Shown: positions 37,679 to 47,291, numbered from the stretch's first letter. The stretch is 64,000 bases of DNA from Neoasaia chiangmaiensis (GCF_002005465.1 NZ_CP014691.1:1612001-1676000); one strand, 5' to 3'. The notes: generated by a model from the sequence alone, not told the origin. Numbers and translations are program-made.

Positions 37679-40018
37679 CTACCTCGGCACCGTCTCGTCA
37701 TAGGGAGAAACATTAGGCGCGCATTGAAAATAGCGCCACCGACGCAGGGCCATTCCAGCCGGAACGGGACGAATCAAACGCAGCGGCATCGTGGCATCAG
37801 CCCAGATGGGATTGACGGTAAAATCCGAACTCAGTTTTTCCTCTCCCCATATCTGCTCGAAAGCAGCACGCTCCGTCATATTCCGAGCATGCCGGAATGG
37901 GTCGAGATGGTCTAGGCCGCGTGAAACGGATTCATCATGACGAACGTCGATCAGCGGCGTCCAGATAACGCGCATGCCACGTGCGCGGAGCCTTAAACAT
38001 AAGTCTATGTCACTATACGCAACAGGCAGCCGATCCGCATCGAACCCCCCGCTCTCAACGAAAACCGAACGCCGCATTCCCAGGAACGCCCCCGTTACCG
38101 CAGAGGCCTCCCGGGTAACCCCCCACCGTGCAAAATGGGCCAGGCTCTCCCGCGGCTCATGAAGTCCGTCATGGATGACGGAACCTTTCCAACCCAACAA
38201 TACACCGGCATGTTGTATCGTATCGTCAGGATAAAGCAGCCTCGCACCAACGGCTCCCGCTTTCTCGAGACGCAGAAGCGCGTCAAGCGTCTCGTCCCAT
38301 CCCTTTGTCAGCATCTCCATATCGTCATTGCAGAACAGAATGTTTGGTGTCTCGACCTGCGCCGCCGCCGCATTGTTCAACGCTGACCAGTTGAATACCT
38401 GATTGTTCGTCAGAATCCGCACACGCGGCAACAAAGCAAGCTCCTGAAGGGTTTTCAGATCGCTTGCATTGCTGGTTCCATTGTCGACGATGATGCATGA
38501 CAAGCATTCGGGAAAGTGCGCTCGTCGGAACAGGCTCTCGACCATGCGGCGGCAATCTGCGGCATTGTCCCGCGTGCATATGATCGCCGTACAGGCTTCA
38601 GGACGATCCTCCGTCGCTCGCGATGGCAAATGAAAAGGCTCGACCGGCAGTTGTTCCGATTCACACAGGGTCGATACGAGCGCGTAAGGCACATGTGTCA
38701 CGCCACGTGCATCCGCCAGCGCGGCCTCCACGATCTCGCGCGGCGCCAGATGCCGGTAGGTGCGCCAGACCTCGGCCGACAAGGCTAATGTGCCACCAAC
38801 AATATCGCATTGTGAAAGCCATAGGCCGTCCGCCTCTGGACGAGCCAGAAGACGATACGGCTCGAAAGGACGCATCGTGTCATGCGTACGGCGAACTACC
38901 TCCTCGTCACAAAACGCGATGCCAACGCCTTCATGCGCCAGCGCCACGTCCATCCATGCGATCAGGTGCCGATGCGGTATGCGACCAGGCGCCAGCAGAA
39001 TGATCCTATCCGCCGGGAGATCAGCAGCAAGCCCATGTTCATCCTCCGCATGGGAAACAATCTGTCCCAAGCTGGTCGGTCTATCCCATGCCTGACGCAA
39101 TGCCGCGGACGCCCCCAACGTTATCACGTTGACAGGACGCGCAAGGCTGCTCAACGCGGCTATCTGAAACGCCGCCACGACCGGCGAGACATTGCGCTGC
39201 GGAACAACAATCGTCAGTCTCGATGTCGTGGAAATATTAACGGGCGGCGCGGGAAAATCAAAAAGCCTACGGAAACTGGCATAGTCCTCGGCTGGAAAAG
39301 CACTGAAGGACGCCACGTCAGGCAAGGCTCGCGCCATATCGTCAAGCGCCGCACGAATCCCATCCAGTGTAATTGCCATATGAGCAATCTGCTCACGTCC
39401 ATGCGTATGCGCATAACCCGCAGAAGTCGAACGCTGCGCCTCCGTTTCGCCAGCAGCAAACAACTCCTGATGCGCTGCCATAAACCCATCATCTCGCCGG
39501 ACCGCTTCGCGGAAGGAGGCAATTGCTGCCTTTCGACGCCCCATGAGATTATAAACATGCCCCAGTTGCAGACAGGCCTCTGCTTCATCCGGCGCCTCCG
39601 CCATGATCGCCCGATAGACAGCCTCTGCTTCAGGAAGACGTCCACTGTCCTTCAGCATGTTTCCCAACTGCATCTTCAAATCGAGTCGCCAAGGTGCAAT
39701 CGTCACTGTCGCCTGATAGAAATAGGCACCCTCCACCGCATCCCCACGGTCTCGAGCCGCATCGGCGTGCCGCGTCAGGCGAGAAAGCCATTGCCGGGCA
39801 GGCCTGGGTGCCTGTTTCCAATAAGCGGCAGCATCCGGAACATGCCCCTTGCCGCCCAACGACTGCCAATCCGCCGCAATCGCAGCCGCGGCAGCATCCA
39901 GCGCTTCGAGTTCCTGAACAGCCGGACTCGCGCAGTTCCCGATTCCTGATGGGACCGCATGTTCATGACGCCTCTTCAAACGTCTTCCAGAACGGGAAAA
40001 CGGTAAGCGCAACTTCAT
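37679..40018 (-). CDS. TPR protein with tandem GT2-type domains
   Basis: A 779-residue protein that opens the low-G+C operon. TPR units lie at about residues 85-190 (DSGRLPEAEAVYRAIMAEAPD, LMGRRKAAIASFREAVRRDD). A first GT2-like domain, about 250-460 (LTIVVPQRNVSPV), lacks a DxD motif (IILLAPGRIPH). A second, from about 476 (CTAIICTRDNAADC), has IIVDNGTSN, LFCNDDMEML, GAFLGMRRSVF and YSDIDLCLRLRARG, and looks active (rhamnosyltransferase-like). It ends near a conserved-looking WRYFQCAPNVSPYD. Probably transfers sugars to a surface polymer; no signal peptide or membrane segment seen. Confidence 0.85.
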   Translation of the reverse strand: MKLRLPFSRSGRRLKRRHEHAVPSGIGNCASPAVQELEALDAAAAAIAADWQSLGGKGHVPDAAAYWKQAPRPARQWLSRLTRHADAARDRGDAVEGAYFYQATVTIAPWRLDLKMQLGNMLKDSGRLPEAEAVYRAIMAEAPDEAEACLQLGHVYNLMGRRKAAIASFREAVRRDDGFMAAHQELFAAGETEAQRSTSAGYAHTHGREQIAHMAITLDGIRAALDDMARALPDVASFSAFPAEDYASFRRLFDFPAPPVNISTTSRLTIVVPQRNVSPVVAAFQIAALSSLARPVNVITLGASAALRQAWDRPTSLGQIVSHAEDEHGLAADLPADRIILLAPGRIPHRHLIAWMDVALAHEGVGIAFCDEEVVRRTHDTMRPFEPYRLLARPEADGLWLSQCDIVGGTLALSAEVWRTYRHLAPREIVEAALADARGVTHVPYALVSTLCESEQLPVEPFHLPSRATEDRPEACTAIICTRDNAADCRRMVESLFRRAHFPECLSCIIVDNGTSNASDLKTLQELALLPRVRILTNNQVFNWSALNNAAAAQVETPNILFCNDDMEMLTKGWDETLDALLRLEKAGAVGARLLYPDDTIQHAGVLLGWKGSVIHDGLHEPRESLAHFARWGVTREASAVTGAFLGMRRSVFVESGGFDADRLPVAYSDIDLCLRLRARGMRVIWTPLIDVRHDESVSRGLDHLDPFRHARNMTERAAFEQIWGEEKLSSDFTVNPIWADATMPLRLIRPVPAGMALRRWRYFQCAPNVSPYDETVPR

Positions 40019-40380
40019 TGGCGTCCTCTTCTATCCATGCCCGGCCTGTGATGCTTCCTACGCTTGGCCCATGCCGCGATCAGAAAACGCACCTTTTAAG
40101 AAACGGGCTGGTGCATACGACCGACAAATACCATCCGTGCATTCCTGTCACGCATGCCTCGCCCATTTTCGCGACCAGATCGGAAAGATGGTATGCCCGT
40201 GTTGACGACATCGGGCAAATCATCGCGGGGCTTCCTTGTTACGGTATCGCCCCTTCGCCACCCTCCATCGAATTCAACCGCAAGAGTCGGCGCGACGACG
40301 CAGCCGCGCCGCGCTAGACCCCATTCAGGGCACGACAATTCGCCCGGCATCGTCCCTCACCCACGCAGGAGGCATCTTTC
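40019..40380. promoter_or_regulatory. Divergent intergenic region between the GT2 gene and ada
   Basis: About 360 bp between divergent genes, so both promoters should lie here. Short open frames on both strands have no family likeness or ribosome-binding site that I trust. The only clear element is AGGAGG 8 nt before the ada ATG. This is also where the lower-G+C block ends. Confidence 0.5.
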
Positions 40381-41487
40381 ATGACATCCGCTCCCACGGC
40401 CGCCACCCGACCGCTCGCCACCGTCGAGCAGGATCCACGCTGGGCCCGGATCGTCGCACGAGACAGGAACGCCGACGGGCAATTCTGGTATTCGGTGCTG
40501 ACGACAGGCGTCTACTGCCGTCCCTCCTGCCCGTCACGCCGCTGCAATCCCGCCAACGTCACCCTCCACGCCACACTCGCCGAAGCCCGCGCCACCGGCT
40601 GCCGGCCATGCCGCCGCTGCCATCCGGACGAGGTGGCCGCGCACCCCGTCCACCCGGCCATCGCCACAGCCTGCCGACTGATCGAAACGGCGGAGGAAAC
40701 ACCGACACTGGATGAAATCGCCACCGCCGTCGGGCTCAGCGCCTATCACTTCCACCGCCTGTTCAAGGCTGCGACAGGCATAACGCCCAAGGCCTACGCC
40801 GATGCACACCGCGCCGATCGCCTGCGTCGGGATATCGGCAAAAGCCGCACGGTGACCGATGCCATCCAAGCCGCGGGTTACGGCTCCAGCAACCGCTTCT
40901 ATGACGACGCCACCAACCCACTCGGCATGACGCCCAGCCGCTATCGGGCGGGCGGCATACGCGAAAACCTGCGCGTCGCCACCGGCGCCAGCGCCCTCGG
41001 CACCGTGCTGGTCGCGACGAGCGACAAGGGAATCGCCGCCATCCTGATCGGCGACGACGCCGATGCGCTCAGGCGGGACCTGCGGAACCGCTTCCCGAAG
41101 GCGCAGCTCATCGACGGCGACGCGGATCACGCCAGGCGGATCGCGACCGTCATCGCCTTCGTCGAGGCACCGCAAATCGGCCTCGACCTGCCGCTGGACA
41201 TCCGGGGCACGGCGTTTCAGCAATGCGTCTGGCAGGCCCTGCGCGCCATTCCGCCGGGAAGCACCGCGAACTACACCGCCATCGCCCAACGCATCGGCGC
41301 GCCCCGCGCGGTCCGCGCCGTCGCCGGTGCCTGCGCCGCCAACCCGCTGGCCGTCGCCGTGCCCTGCCACCGGGTCATCCGCACCGACGGTGCTCTCTCG
41401 GGCTACGCCTGGGGAACCGAACGCAAACGCAGCCTTCTGGACCGGGAAAACGGCGCGTCCAGGCCGCCACGGCCAACCACCCGCTGA
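40381..41487 (+). CDS. ada: Bifunctional DNA repair methyltransferase/regulator Ada
   Basis: Repairs alkylated DNA and activates the adaptive response. The N-terminal zinc domain has YCRPSC and CRPC (Cys46, 50, 74, 77); Cys46 is the expected methylphosphotriester acceptor. An AraC-type helix-turn-helix region follows (about residues 95-190, TLDEIATAVGLSAYHFHRLFK). The C-terminal O6-methylguanine methyltransferase domain carries PCHRVI with Cys329. At 368 residues it is complete. A consensus AGGAGG precedes the ATG. Probably autoregulated, as in the family; I did not find a convincing Ada box. Confidence 0.96.
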   Translation: MTSAPTAATRPLATVEQDPRWARIVARDRNADGQFWYSVLTTGVYCRPSCPSRRCNPANVTLHATLAEARATGCRPCRRCHPDEVAAHPVHPAIATACRLIETAEETPTLDEIATAVGLSAYHFHRLFKAATGITPKAYADAHRADRLRRDIGKSRTVTDAIQAAGYGSSNRFYDDATNPLGMTPSRYRAGGIRENLRVATGASALGTVLVATSDKGIAAILIGDDADALRRDLRNRFPKAQLIDGDADHARRIATVIAFVEAPQIGLDLPLDIRGTAFQQCVWQALRAIPPGSTANYTAIAQRIGAPRAVRAVAGACAANPLAVAVPCHRVIRTDGALSGYAWGTERKRSLLDRENGASRPPRPTTR

Positions 41488-41555
41488 CCCAACCCTTCAG
41501 ATCACGCCCGACACGCCCTACAATCCCCCGGGAAAGAACACGGAGCGGTTTGCCG

Positions 41556-42077
41556 ATGATTACCAGAACAGCCGGTCGCAGCGCGGCCCTTGCCACACTT
41601 CTGTCCCTGCCGGGCAGCATCGTGCCGTCGCACGCCGCCACGCCGCTTCAGCCCGTCACGACAGTGCAGGGCTATGCGGACGCCCTGCACGCCGCATCCG
41701 GGGGACTCACACAAACACCCGCCTTTCCCACGCAGATCCCCGTCACCCAGCCCGTTTTCGCCTATGCGGACAGCGCCGATAGCGGGACGATCTCATTCGA
41801 CCGCACGGCGGACTGCCACGGCGCGCATTACTGCAACATCGGCACGTTCCGGATCGACCGGGCAAGCATCGACCGGATGAAGGACATGAAAGGCCGGTCG
41901 ATCACCCGCCGTCTGCGCGACGGCACGTTCTTCACCCCCGCCCATGTCATGGCGGACAGCTTCCCGGCCCAGCTGCAATGGCGCGCAGGCCAGCAGACCG
42001 TCACGATCTCCTGGGCAAACCTCCCTCCGCAGGAGGAACGCGCCACGCTGACCGCCATGCGGCATTCGGTGAAATAG
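41556..42077 (+). CDS. Small exported protein of unknown function
   Basis: A 173-residue protein with a signal peptide (RSAALATLLSLPGSIVPSHA|A). It has no family I recognise. Two Cys lie close together (ADCHGAHYCNIG) and may form a disulfide or bind a ligand in the periplasm. A GGAG 10 nt before the ATG at 41556 supports the start. It lies 68 bp after ada and ends 4 bp from the stop of a convergent gene. Confidence 0.75.
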   Translation: MITRTAGRSAALATLLSLPGSIVPSHAATPLQPVTTVQGYADALHAASGGLTQTPAFPTQIPVTQPVFAYADSADSGTISFDRTADCHGAHYCNIGTFRIDRASIDRMKDMKGRSITRRLRDGTFFTPAHVMADSFPAQLQWRAGQQTVTISWANLPPQEERATLTAMRHSVK

Positions 42078-42081
42078 CCGG

Positions 42082-42930
42082 TCAGGCCAGCGCCACCGCC
42101 GCCGCTTCCCGCACCAGCGCCGCGTCCGGTCGCACGCCCGTGTAGAGCGCGAACTGCTCCAGCCCCTGAAGCACCAGCACCTCGCCGCCATTGATCGCCG
42201 GCCGCCCCACCGCCCGCGCGGCGCGGATCAGCGGCGTCTCCACCGGTATGGCCACGACATCGAAAACAACACCCGCCCGCGCGATCATCGTCTCGGGAAA
42301 AGCCAGCGTCTGCGCATCCGCCCCGCCGGACATGCCCAGCGGCGTGACATTCACCAGAATCGCACCATCCGCCGCATCGCGCGGCAGATCCTCCAGCCGC
42401 GCCACCCAGTCCCAGTCGCAACGATCCGCCAATGCCCGGCCGACGCCCCCGTTCCGGGCAATCAGCGTGCCGCGCCGGAACCCGGCATCCCGGAACGCAC
42501 AGGCCACCGCCTTGCCCATGCCGCCGCTTCCCCGCAGCAGGAGCGGCGCGTCCCGCGGCAGATCGTACTGCACGATCAAACGCTCGATGGCGATGTAATC
42601 CGTATTGTACCCACGCAAAACACCATCGGTGTTGACGATGGTGTTGACCGATTCGATCGCCGCCGCCGAAGGCTCCAGCCCGTCCAGCAGGGGAATGCAC
42701 GCCTCCTTGAACGGCATGGAGATCGCACAGCCGCGAATGCCCAGCGCCCGGATGCCGCCGATCGCCGCCGCCAGATCCGTGGTGGTGAAGGACTTGTAGA
42801 GATAATCCAGCCCCAGCGCGCCATAGAGATGGTTCTGGAAGCGCGTCCCGAAATTGCCGGGCCGCGCCGAGAGCGACATGCACAGCGTCGTCCCGCGATT
42901 GATCGACGCCTTGCTGCTGAAATCCGTCAT
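42082..42930 (-). CDS. Shikimate 5-dehydrogenase-like protein
   Basis: AroE-family NAD(P)-dependent dehydrogenase of 282 residues. It shows the substrate-side lysine motif SMPFKE, NTIVNTDGVLRGYNTDYIA with the catalytic-pair Asp, the dinucleotide loop LLRGSGGMGKAVA and VNVTPLGM. The N-terminal substrate site reads CMSLSARPGNFGTRF, unlike standard AroE, and suggests a paralogue (quinate/shikimate or AroE-like group). It may not be the main shikimate-pathway enzyme. It sits 16 bp after the TonB-dependent receptor on the same strand. Confidence 0.88.
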   Translation of the reverse strand: MTDFSSKASINRGTTLCMSLSARPGNFGTRFQNHLYGALGLDYLYKSFTTTDLAAAIGGIRALGIRGCAISMPFKEACIPLLDGLEPSAAAIESVNTIVNTDGVLRGYNTDYIAIERLIVQYDLPRDAPLLLRGSGGMGKAVACAFRDAGFRRGTLIARNGGVGRALADRCDWDWVARLEDLPRDAADGAILVNVTPLGMSGGADAQTLAFPETMIARAGVVFDVVAIPVETPLIRAARAVGRPAINGGEVLVLQGLEQFALYTGVRPDAALVREAAAVALA

Positions 42931-42946
42931 CGTTGTCTGGTCCGTA

Positions 42947-45325
42947 TCAGAAATCGGCGCTGATCGTGCCGAAGAACTGTCGCGGCGCCCCCATCAGGAA
43001 CGTCTGCGGGCTGCCGGTAAAGGAATTGCCGAGTTCGCCGGTGGTCGCGACATAGGTCTTGTTGAAAAGGTTGTAGATATTGAAGCTCGCCGTCACGTTC
43101 TTCAACACCGACAGCTTCCCGAAACGATAGCGCGCCCCGACATTGGCCAGGAAATAGCCCGGCACCTTCGCATCATCCGTATAGGTTATGAAGCGACGCG
43201 ACAGGTAATTGCCATCGATATGCATGGTCCAGTCGCGCCACTCATAGGCGATGCTGCCTTTGTACATCAGCGTCGGATAATTGGGGATCAGCTTGCCCTT
43301 CGTCGGCTCCAGACCGGAGGATGTCTGCACGTTCTGATCGTAGGTCGAATGGGCATAGGAGATGGAGTTGTAGATCGACAGCCCATTCAGCGGCCGCAGC
43401 GTCACGCTGCCCTCCACGCCGTTCGTCGTCACGCCCCCCACATTCTGCACCGCCGTCGTCGGCGCGACGATCGGCCCGGTCGAGACCAGCTGCAACCGGT
43501 TGGAGAAGTTCATCCGGTAGGCGGAGAGCAGACCGCTCACCAGCGGCGTGGTGTAGCGATAGCCGCCCTCATAGACCCAGTCCGTCTCGGGCTTGAGCGT
43601 GCGCGCGGTGGCGGTGAACGCCTTCTGGTTCGCCGTCCAGGGCGTTGCGGAAACATTGGTACCGTAGCCGTCCTCCGGGAAGGCGCGCATGTTGTGCGAC
43701 ACGTCGAAAAACAGTTCCTGATGCGGCAGGAACCGCCAGTTCGCCGAAACCTGCGGCAGGAATGCATTCGAGGCCGTCAGCCGTCCCTGCGCCACCTCAT
43801 TGCCGCCGTTCAACGCCGGAACCTGATTGATGACCTGATTGCCGGATCGCACCACCATGGAACGGAAACCCGCATTCACCTTCAGGTCCGGCGTGATGCG
43901 ATAGGTGTCCTGAACGTGGAACTGGAACGTGCTGGTCTGCCACTTCTCCGCCCACGGATTGCTGAAGATATCGGTCGGAAAATGATCGGTCGGATTGCCG
44001 AGGGTCCCCTGCCCCAGCAGCGGCGTCGACGAGAAATAACGCCCCTCGGTGAACTGCCCGAACTCGTACCAGACACCCATGTTGAACGTATTGGCGCCAT
44101 AACGATGCGTCAGCGCCGACAACGCGCCGCCGCGCAGGATACCCGGATTCTGCGTCCGCACCGATAGCGGCGAACCGTTGGGCGACGGCGTATAGGGCGT
44201 CGTCCACGTGCTGTAGCCACTGTCGCCATGACCGTAGAGCGTGGTCTTCCAGTTCAGATGCTCGTTGAGATTCTCATCCAGCGTCACGTCGCCGAGGAAA
44301 TCCTGCCGGTTGGCCGTCCCGGCATAATAGGCCGCATCCAGCGGATCGCCCGTCTTCGCGATCTGCGGGCGGAACTTGCCCTGCGCCGCTTCATACGCCG
44401 CCGTGTAGTCCGGGTAGTAGTTCGACAGGTGCGACCCGACGGTATGCAGGTAATCCAGCGACATGTCCTGATAATCGAACTGCTGGATCGAACTCCAGTC
44501 GAAGAACGCCTTCAGGCTCGACCCACGCGCCAGCGGCTGCACGAACTTCGCATTGGCCTGATCGGAATAGTTGTACCCGCCGCCCTTCCACAAATTCAGC
44601 GATGTCCGCGCATAGGACACGTAAAACCGCGTGCCGGTCGCATTCAGGTCGCCACTGTCCAGCCGCACGAAGGTGCGGAACGTGCTGTTGCTGCCGAAGG
44701 TCTGCTCCACCGTGCCGCCACGCTGGTGCGACGGATCGCGCGAATGGAACTGCATCGCCCCGCCCAGATTGCTGGTGGAGGCCACGTCGATCGCCCCCGC
44801 CCCCTGGCTGACATCCACGCCGGACACGTTGTCCGTGGAGATCGCCCGCGTGATGCTCAGCCCGTTGTAGTTGTTGAACTGCTGGTCGCCCAACGGCACG
44901 TCGTCCAGCGTGAAACCAAGCTGCGACTGGCTGAAACCGCGCATGTAAAGGCTGGACGAGTATTCATAGGCGCCGAACGGATCGGCCGACTGATACATGA
45001 CACCCGGCAGCCGGTTGAGCACCTTCATCGGCGAGGTGCCCGGCACCGTCTCGGCCAGCATCGTGCGCGTCACCGACGTCATCTGCCGCGTGGAGCCCTG
45101 ACCATAGACCAGAATCGTCTCCGATCCCGCCGCGGGACGCGCGGCGGCAGCCTGCCGGGCGACCGGGCGTGCGGCAGCACGGCCAGCCGCCCCGCGCCTC
45201 ACCGGCGTCCCGTCGGCGGATGCGGCCGAACCGTTGCGCCGTTCCGCTGCCGTCGCCTGCTGCGCGAAAGCACCGATGAGCGTCGGAACCATGATCGTGG
45301 TCGCGAACAACAATGCCTTTGTCAT
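42947..45325 (-). CDS. TonB-dependent outer-membrane receptor
   Basis: A 792-residue TonB-dependent receptor. A signal peptide (about residues 1-27) is followed by an Ala/Arg/Pro-rich linker to about 68, a TonB-box-like ETILVYGQ, a plug domain (AETVPGTSPMKVLNRLPGV, YMRGFSQSQLGFTLDDVPLGD) and a 22-strand-type barrel ending in a terminal Phe (FFGTISADF). The substrate is unknown; siderophores, vitamins or sugars are options. No Fur-like box is evident upstream. TonB/ExbB/ExbD energy would come from elsewhere, for example the cluster at 62.9-64 kb. Confidence 0.93.
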   Translation of the reverse strand: MTKALLFATTIMVPTLIGAFAQQATAAERRNGSAASADGTPVRRGAAGRAAARPVARQAAAARPAAGSETILVYGQGSTRQMTSVTRTMLAETVPGTSPMKVLNRLPGVMYQSADPFGAYEYSSSLYMRGFSQSQLGFTLDDVPLGDQQFNNYNGLSITRAISTDNVSGVDVSQGAGAIDVASTSNLGGAMQFHSRDPSHQRGGTVEQTFGSNSTFRTFVRLDSGDLNATGTRFYVSYARTSLNLWKGGGYNYSDQANAKFVQPLARGSSLKAFFDWSSIQQFDYQDMSLDYLHTVGSHLSNYYPDYTAAYEAAQGKFRPQIAKTGDPLDAAYYAGTANRQDFLGDVTLDENLNEHLNWKTTLYGHGDSGYSTWTTPYTPSPNGSPLSVRTQNPGILRGGALSALTHRYGANTFNMGVWYEFGQFTEGRYFSSTPLLGQGTLGNPTDHFPTDIFSNPWAEKWQTSTFQFHVQDTYRITPDLKVNAGFRSMVVRSGNQVINQVPALNGGNEVAQGRLTASNAFLPQVSANWRFLPHQELFFDVSHNMRAFPEDGYGTNVSATPWTANQKAFTATARTLKPETDWVYEGGYRYTTPLVSGLLSAYRMNFSNRLQLVSTGPIVAPTTAVQNVGGVTTNGVEGSVTLRPLNGLSIYNSISYAHSTYDQNVQTSSGLEPTKGKLIPNYPTLMYKGSIAYEWRDWTMHIDGNYLSRRFITYTDDAKVPGYFLANVGARYRFGKLSVLKNVTASFNIYNLFNKTYVATTGELGNSFTGSPQTFLMGAPRQFFGTISADF

Positions 45326-45504
45326 GACGAAATTCTTTCAAAAAAGATATTGGTTGTCGTAACGCAACATCCGTGATCGCAACCGGCACATGGCGGCCCA
45401 CCCGGACCGTTCAGACGCTTGGGATAAAAACAGGGATCCGACCGATTCCGGAGCCTTCGACACACTGTCCGGCTCCCATCACGGCACTCCAACGGGCTCG
45501 TTCG

Positions 45505-46296
45505 TCACGCGTTCACATGCCCGCCGAGAATTGTCCGGATTTTCGGGTCCGTATGCCGCGCCGTAATGAATGGCAGCCCCACGCGCGACGCCGTCCAGCC
45601 GATGACATGCAATGCCGCCGCCACCGGCTCATGCCGCAAGGCGAGCGCCCAGCTGCGACAGTCGATCGCCGCGATATCCGCATCCCCCGCCGCCACGGCA
45701 CGGAGGGAACGCCGATGCGAGCCGGTGTCGACACTGCCCGCGAAAAGCGTCATGTCACGTCCCGCCGTGGCAAGGTCATCGCGCAGGGACAGATATCCCG
45801 AAAGCGAATGCCCGGCATTGACGGCCAGGACCCGCCCTTCGAAGTCGGCCAACGGCAGCACAGCCCCCCGCGTGGCAGGCACGGCCGCCGCCCGCCCGAC
45901 GTCCCGTCGCGCCACGACCGCGCTGCGGTATTCCACGCCGCTCCCGCCGGGGATGCCGTCATAGGCATTCTGCCCCACCACCACGACATGCGCCGACAGG
46001 CCGAGCGACATCGGCCCCCGGCACGTCTCGCCCAGCAGCAGGCGCGGATGACGCCACAACACGTCCAGATCGAGATCGTCCGGTGGCAACATCGCCGGGT
46101 CCGGCGCCAGCAAGGCACCATCGGCTGCGCGAATGCCGCCGGGCACGGGCGGCATGTCCGCGTTCCGCCGCACGAGGTCGCGCGGCGCCGCCACCCCGGC
46201 GGCAAGAAGGCGCGCGCGCAAGGCAGCCCAGCGCGCATCCACGCCCTGCCGAACCTCCGGCCAGTCATACATCGGCAACGCCGCGATGAAGGACAT
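45505..46296 (-). CDS. PhnD-like substrate-binding-fold protein without signal peptide
   Basis: A 263-residue protein of the PhnD/SsuA/transferrin-like periplasmic-binding fold. It begins SFIAALPMYDWPEVR, then RRNADMPPVPGG, ETCRGPMSLGL and AAIDCRSWAL, a pattern I associate with a group annotated as phosphate/phosphonate-type binding proteins. No signal peptide is seen and no ABC transporter genes are nearby, so a cytoplasmic ligand-binding or enzymatic role is possible. The ATG is 2 bp after the desaturase stop. Confidence 0.8.
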   Translation of the reverse strand: MSFIAALPMYDWPEVRQGVDARWAALRARLLAAGVAAPRDLVRRNADMPPVPGGIRAADGALLAPDPAMLPPDDLDLDVLWRHPRLLLGETCRGPMSLGLSAHVVVVGQNAYDGIPGGSGVEYRSAVVARRDVGRAAAVPATRGAVLPLADFEGRVLAVNAGHSLSGYLSLRDDLATAGRDMTLFAGSVDTGSHRRSLRAVAAGDADIAAIDCRSWALALRHEPVAAALHVIGWTASRVGLPFITARHTDPKIRTILGGHVNA

Positions 46297-46298
46297 CG

Positions 46299-47207
46299 TC
46301 ACGCCCCCTCGCGAAGCGGATGGGCCAGAGGCTCCTTGCGCCGCAAGAGATACTGGCGGGCTATCGCGCGATAGCCCCGGAACACATAACCGCCATTGAC
46401 CGTCGTCCAGTGGCCCCGCTCCGCCCGATAGGCCGCCGGCAGCCGATACCACGGCAACCCCGGCCGCGCGTGATGAACGACATGGAGGTTGTTGTGCAGG
46501 AACAGGAACCCCAGCCACGAGCCCTCGACGATCACCGTCCGGCCGCTCGCCTCGCGATGCGACTGATGCTCGCAGAAGGACCGTATGGCGATCAGCGCCA
46601 TCCCGCCATAAACGGGCCCTGAAACGTACAACCAGAACGGTATGCCGAACACCGTCTGGACAATCACCACCACCGGCACGAGCGACAGCCCATGGATCAG
46701 CCATGCCCGACGCACGGCACGATCCCCGGCCACGATACGCCGCAGGTCTCCCAGCGCGAATCGCACGCAGGCAATGCCCGGCCCCAGCAGAATGCGCCCC
46801 AGCAACGTGTTGTTCGCCGTCAGAAGCCACCGCTGGAAAACGGGCAGCGTCGCCGCACGGGCCGGATCGAGATAATAACTCTCCGGATCGTCATGCGGGT
46901 CGGTCAGCGTGCCATCCCGATGATGCAGCAGATGCGTCTCCCGATAGCGACGGAACGGATAGAAAACGCCGATCGGCAGGCCGACCAGGATTTCGTTCAG
47001 CCAGTCCAGCCGCGTGGGATGCCGGTGCGTCGCCTCATGCTGCAACGAGGAATGAAACGCCACCACCAGCGCCAGCAACACACATCCCACGACGCGATAA
47101 CGCGCACACACAAGCGCACCCGCCGCCAACCAACCGAGATAACACAGGACGATGGCCAGAAAGGTGGGCCATTCGACGGACTGCCATCGTGCGCTTTTCA
47201 GAGACAT
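46299..47207 (-). CDS. Fatty-acid desaturase
   Basis: Membrane di-iron desaturase of 302 residues. The histidine boxes are HEATH (residues 57-61), THLLHH (91-96) and a third, NNLHVVHH, near the C-terminus. About four hydrophobic segments place it in the membrane. It could introduce a double bond or hydroxyl group in fatty acyl or related chains; the chain and position are not readable. Start at 47207 (SLKSARWQ). Divergent from an XRE regulator across a short region with a palindrome, which suggests local control. Confidence 0.9.
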   Translation of the reverse strand: MSLKSARWQSVEWPTFLAIVLCYLGWLAAGALVCARYRVVGCVLLALVVAFHSSLQHEATHRHPTRLDWLNEILVGLPIGVFYPFRRYRETHLLHHRDGTLTDPHDDPESYYLDPARAATLPVFQRWLLTANNTLLGRILLGPGIACVRFALGDLRRIVAGDRAVRRAWLIHGLSLVPVVVIVQTVFGIPFWLYVSGPVYGGMALIAIRSFCEHQSHREASGRTVIVEGSWLGFLFLHNNLHVVHHARPGLPWYRLPAAYRAERGHWTTVNGGYVFRGYRAIARQYLLRRKEPLAHPLREGA

Positions 47208-47291
47208 ACACCCCAACCGGCAAGAGCCATGACGAGATGCACAGATAAGCGTTGAATATATTATCAACAACGATTATTCGGTTAATTCATG

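Noticed and set aside
26356-40018. Mobile-element origin of the low-G+C block
   Set aside because: I looked for integrase, transposase, tRNA ends and flanking repeats and saw none, so I call it only compositionally distinct.
40096-40350. An 84-codon minus-strand frame upstream of ada
   Set aside because: No ribosome-binding site, no signal or domain; it lies in a divergent promoter region.
45326-45504. Possible Fur box upstream of the TonB-dependent receptor
   Set aside because: The region has AT-rich stretches but no recognisable 19-bp palindrome of the Fur type.
47251-47268. GTTGAATATATTATCAAC as a second operator
   Set aside because: Only the outer 5-bp arms pair and the centre is simple AT sequence, so it is mentioned but not called as a feature.
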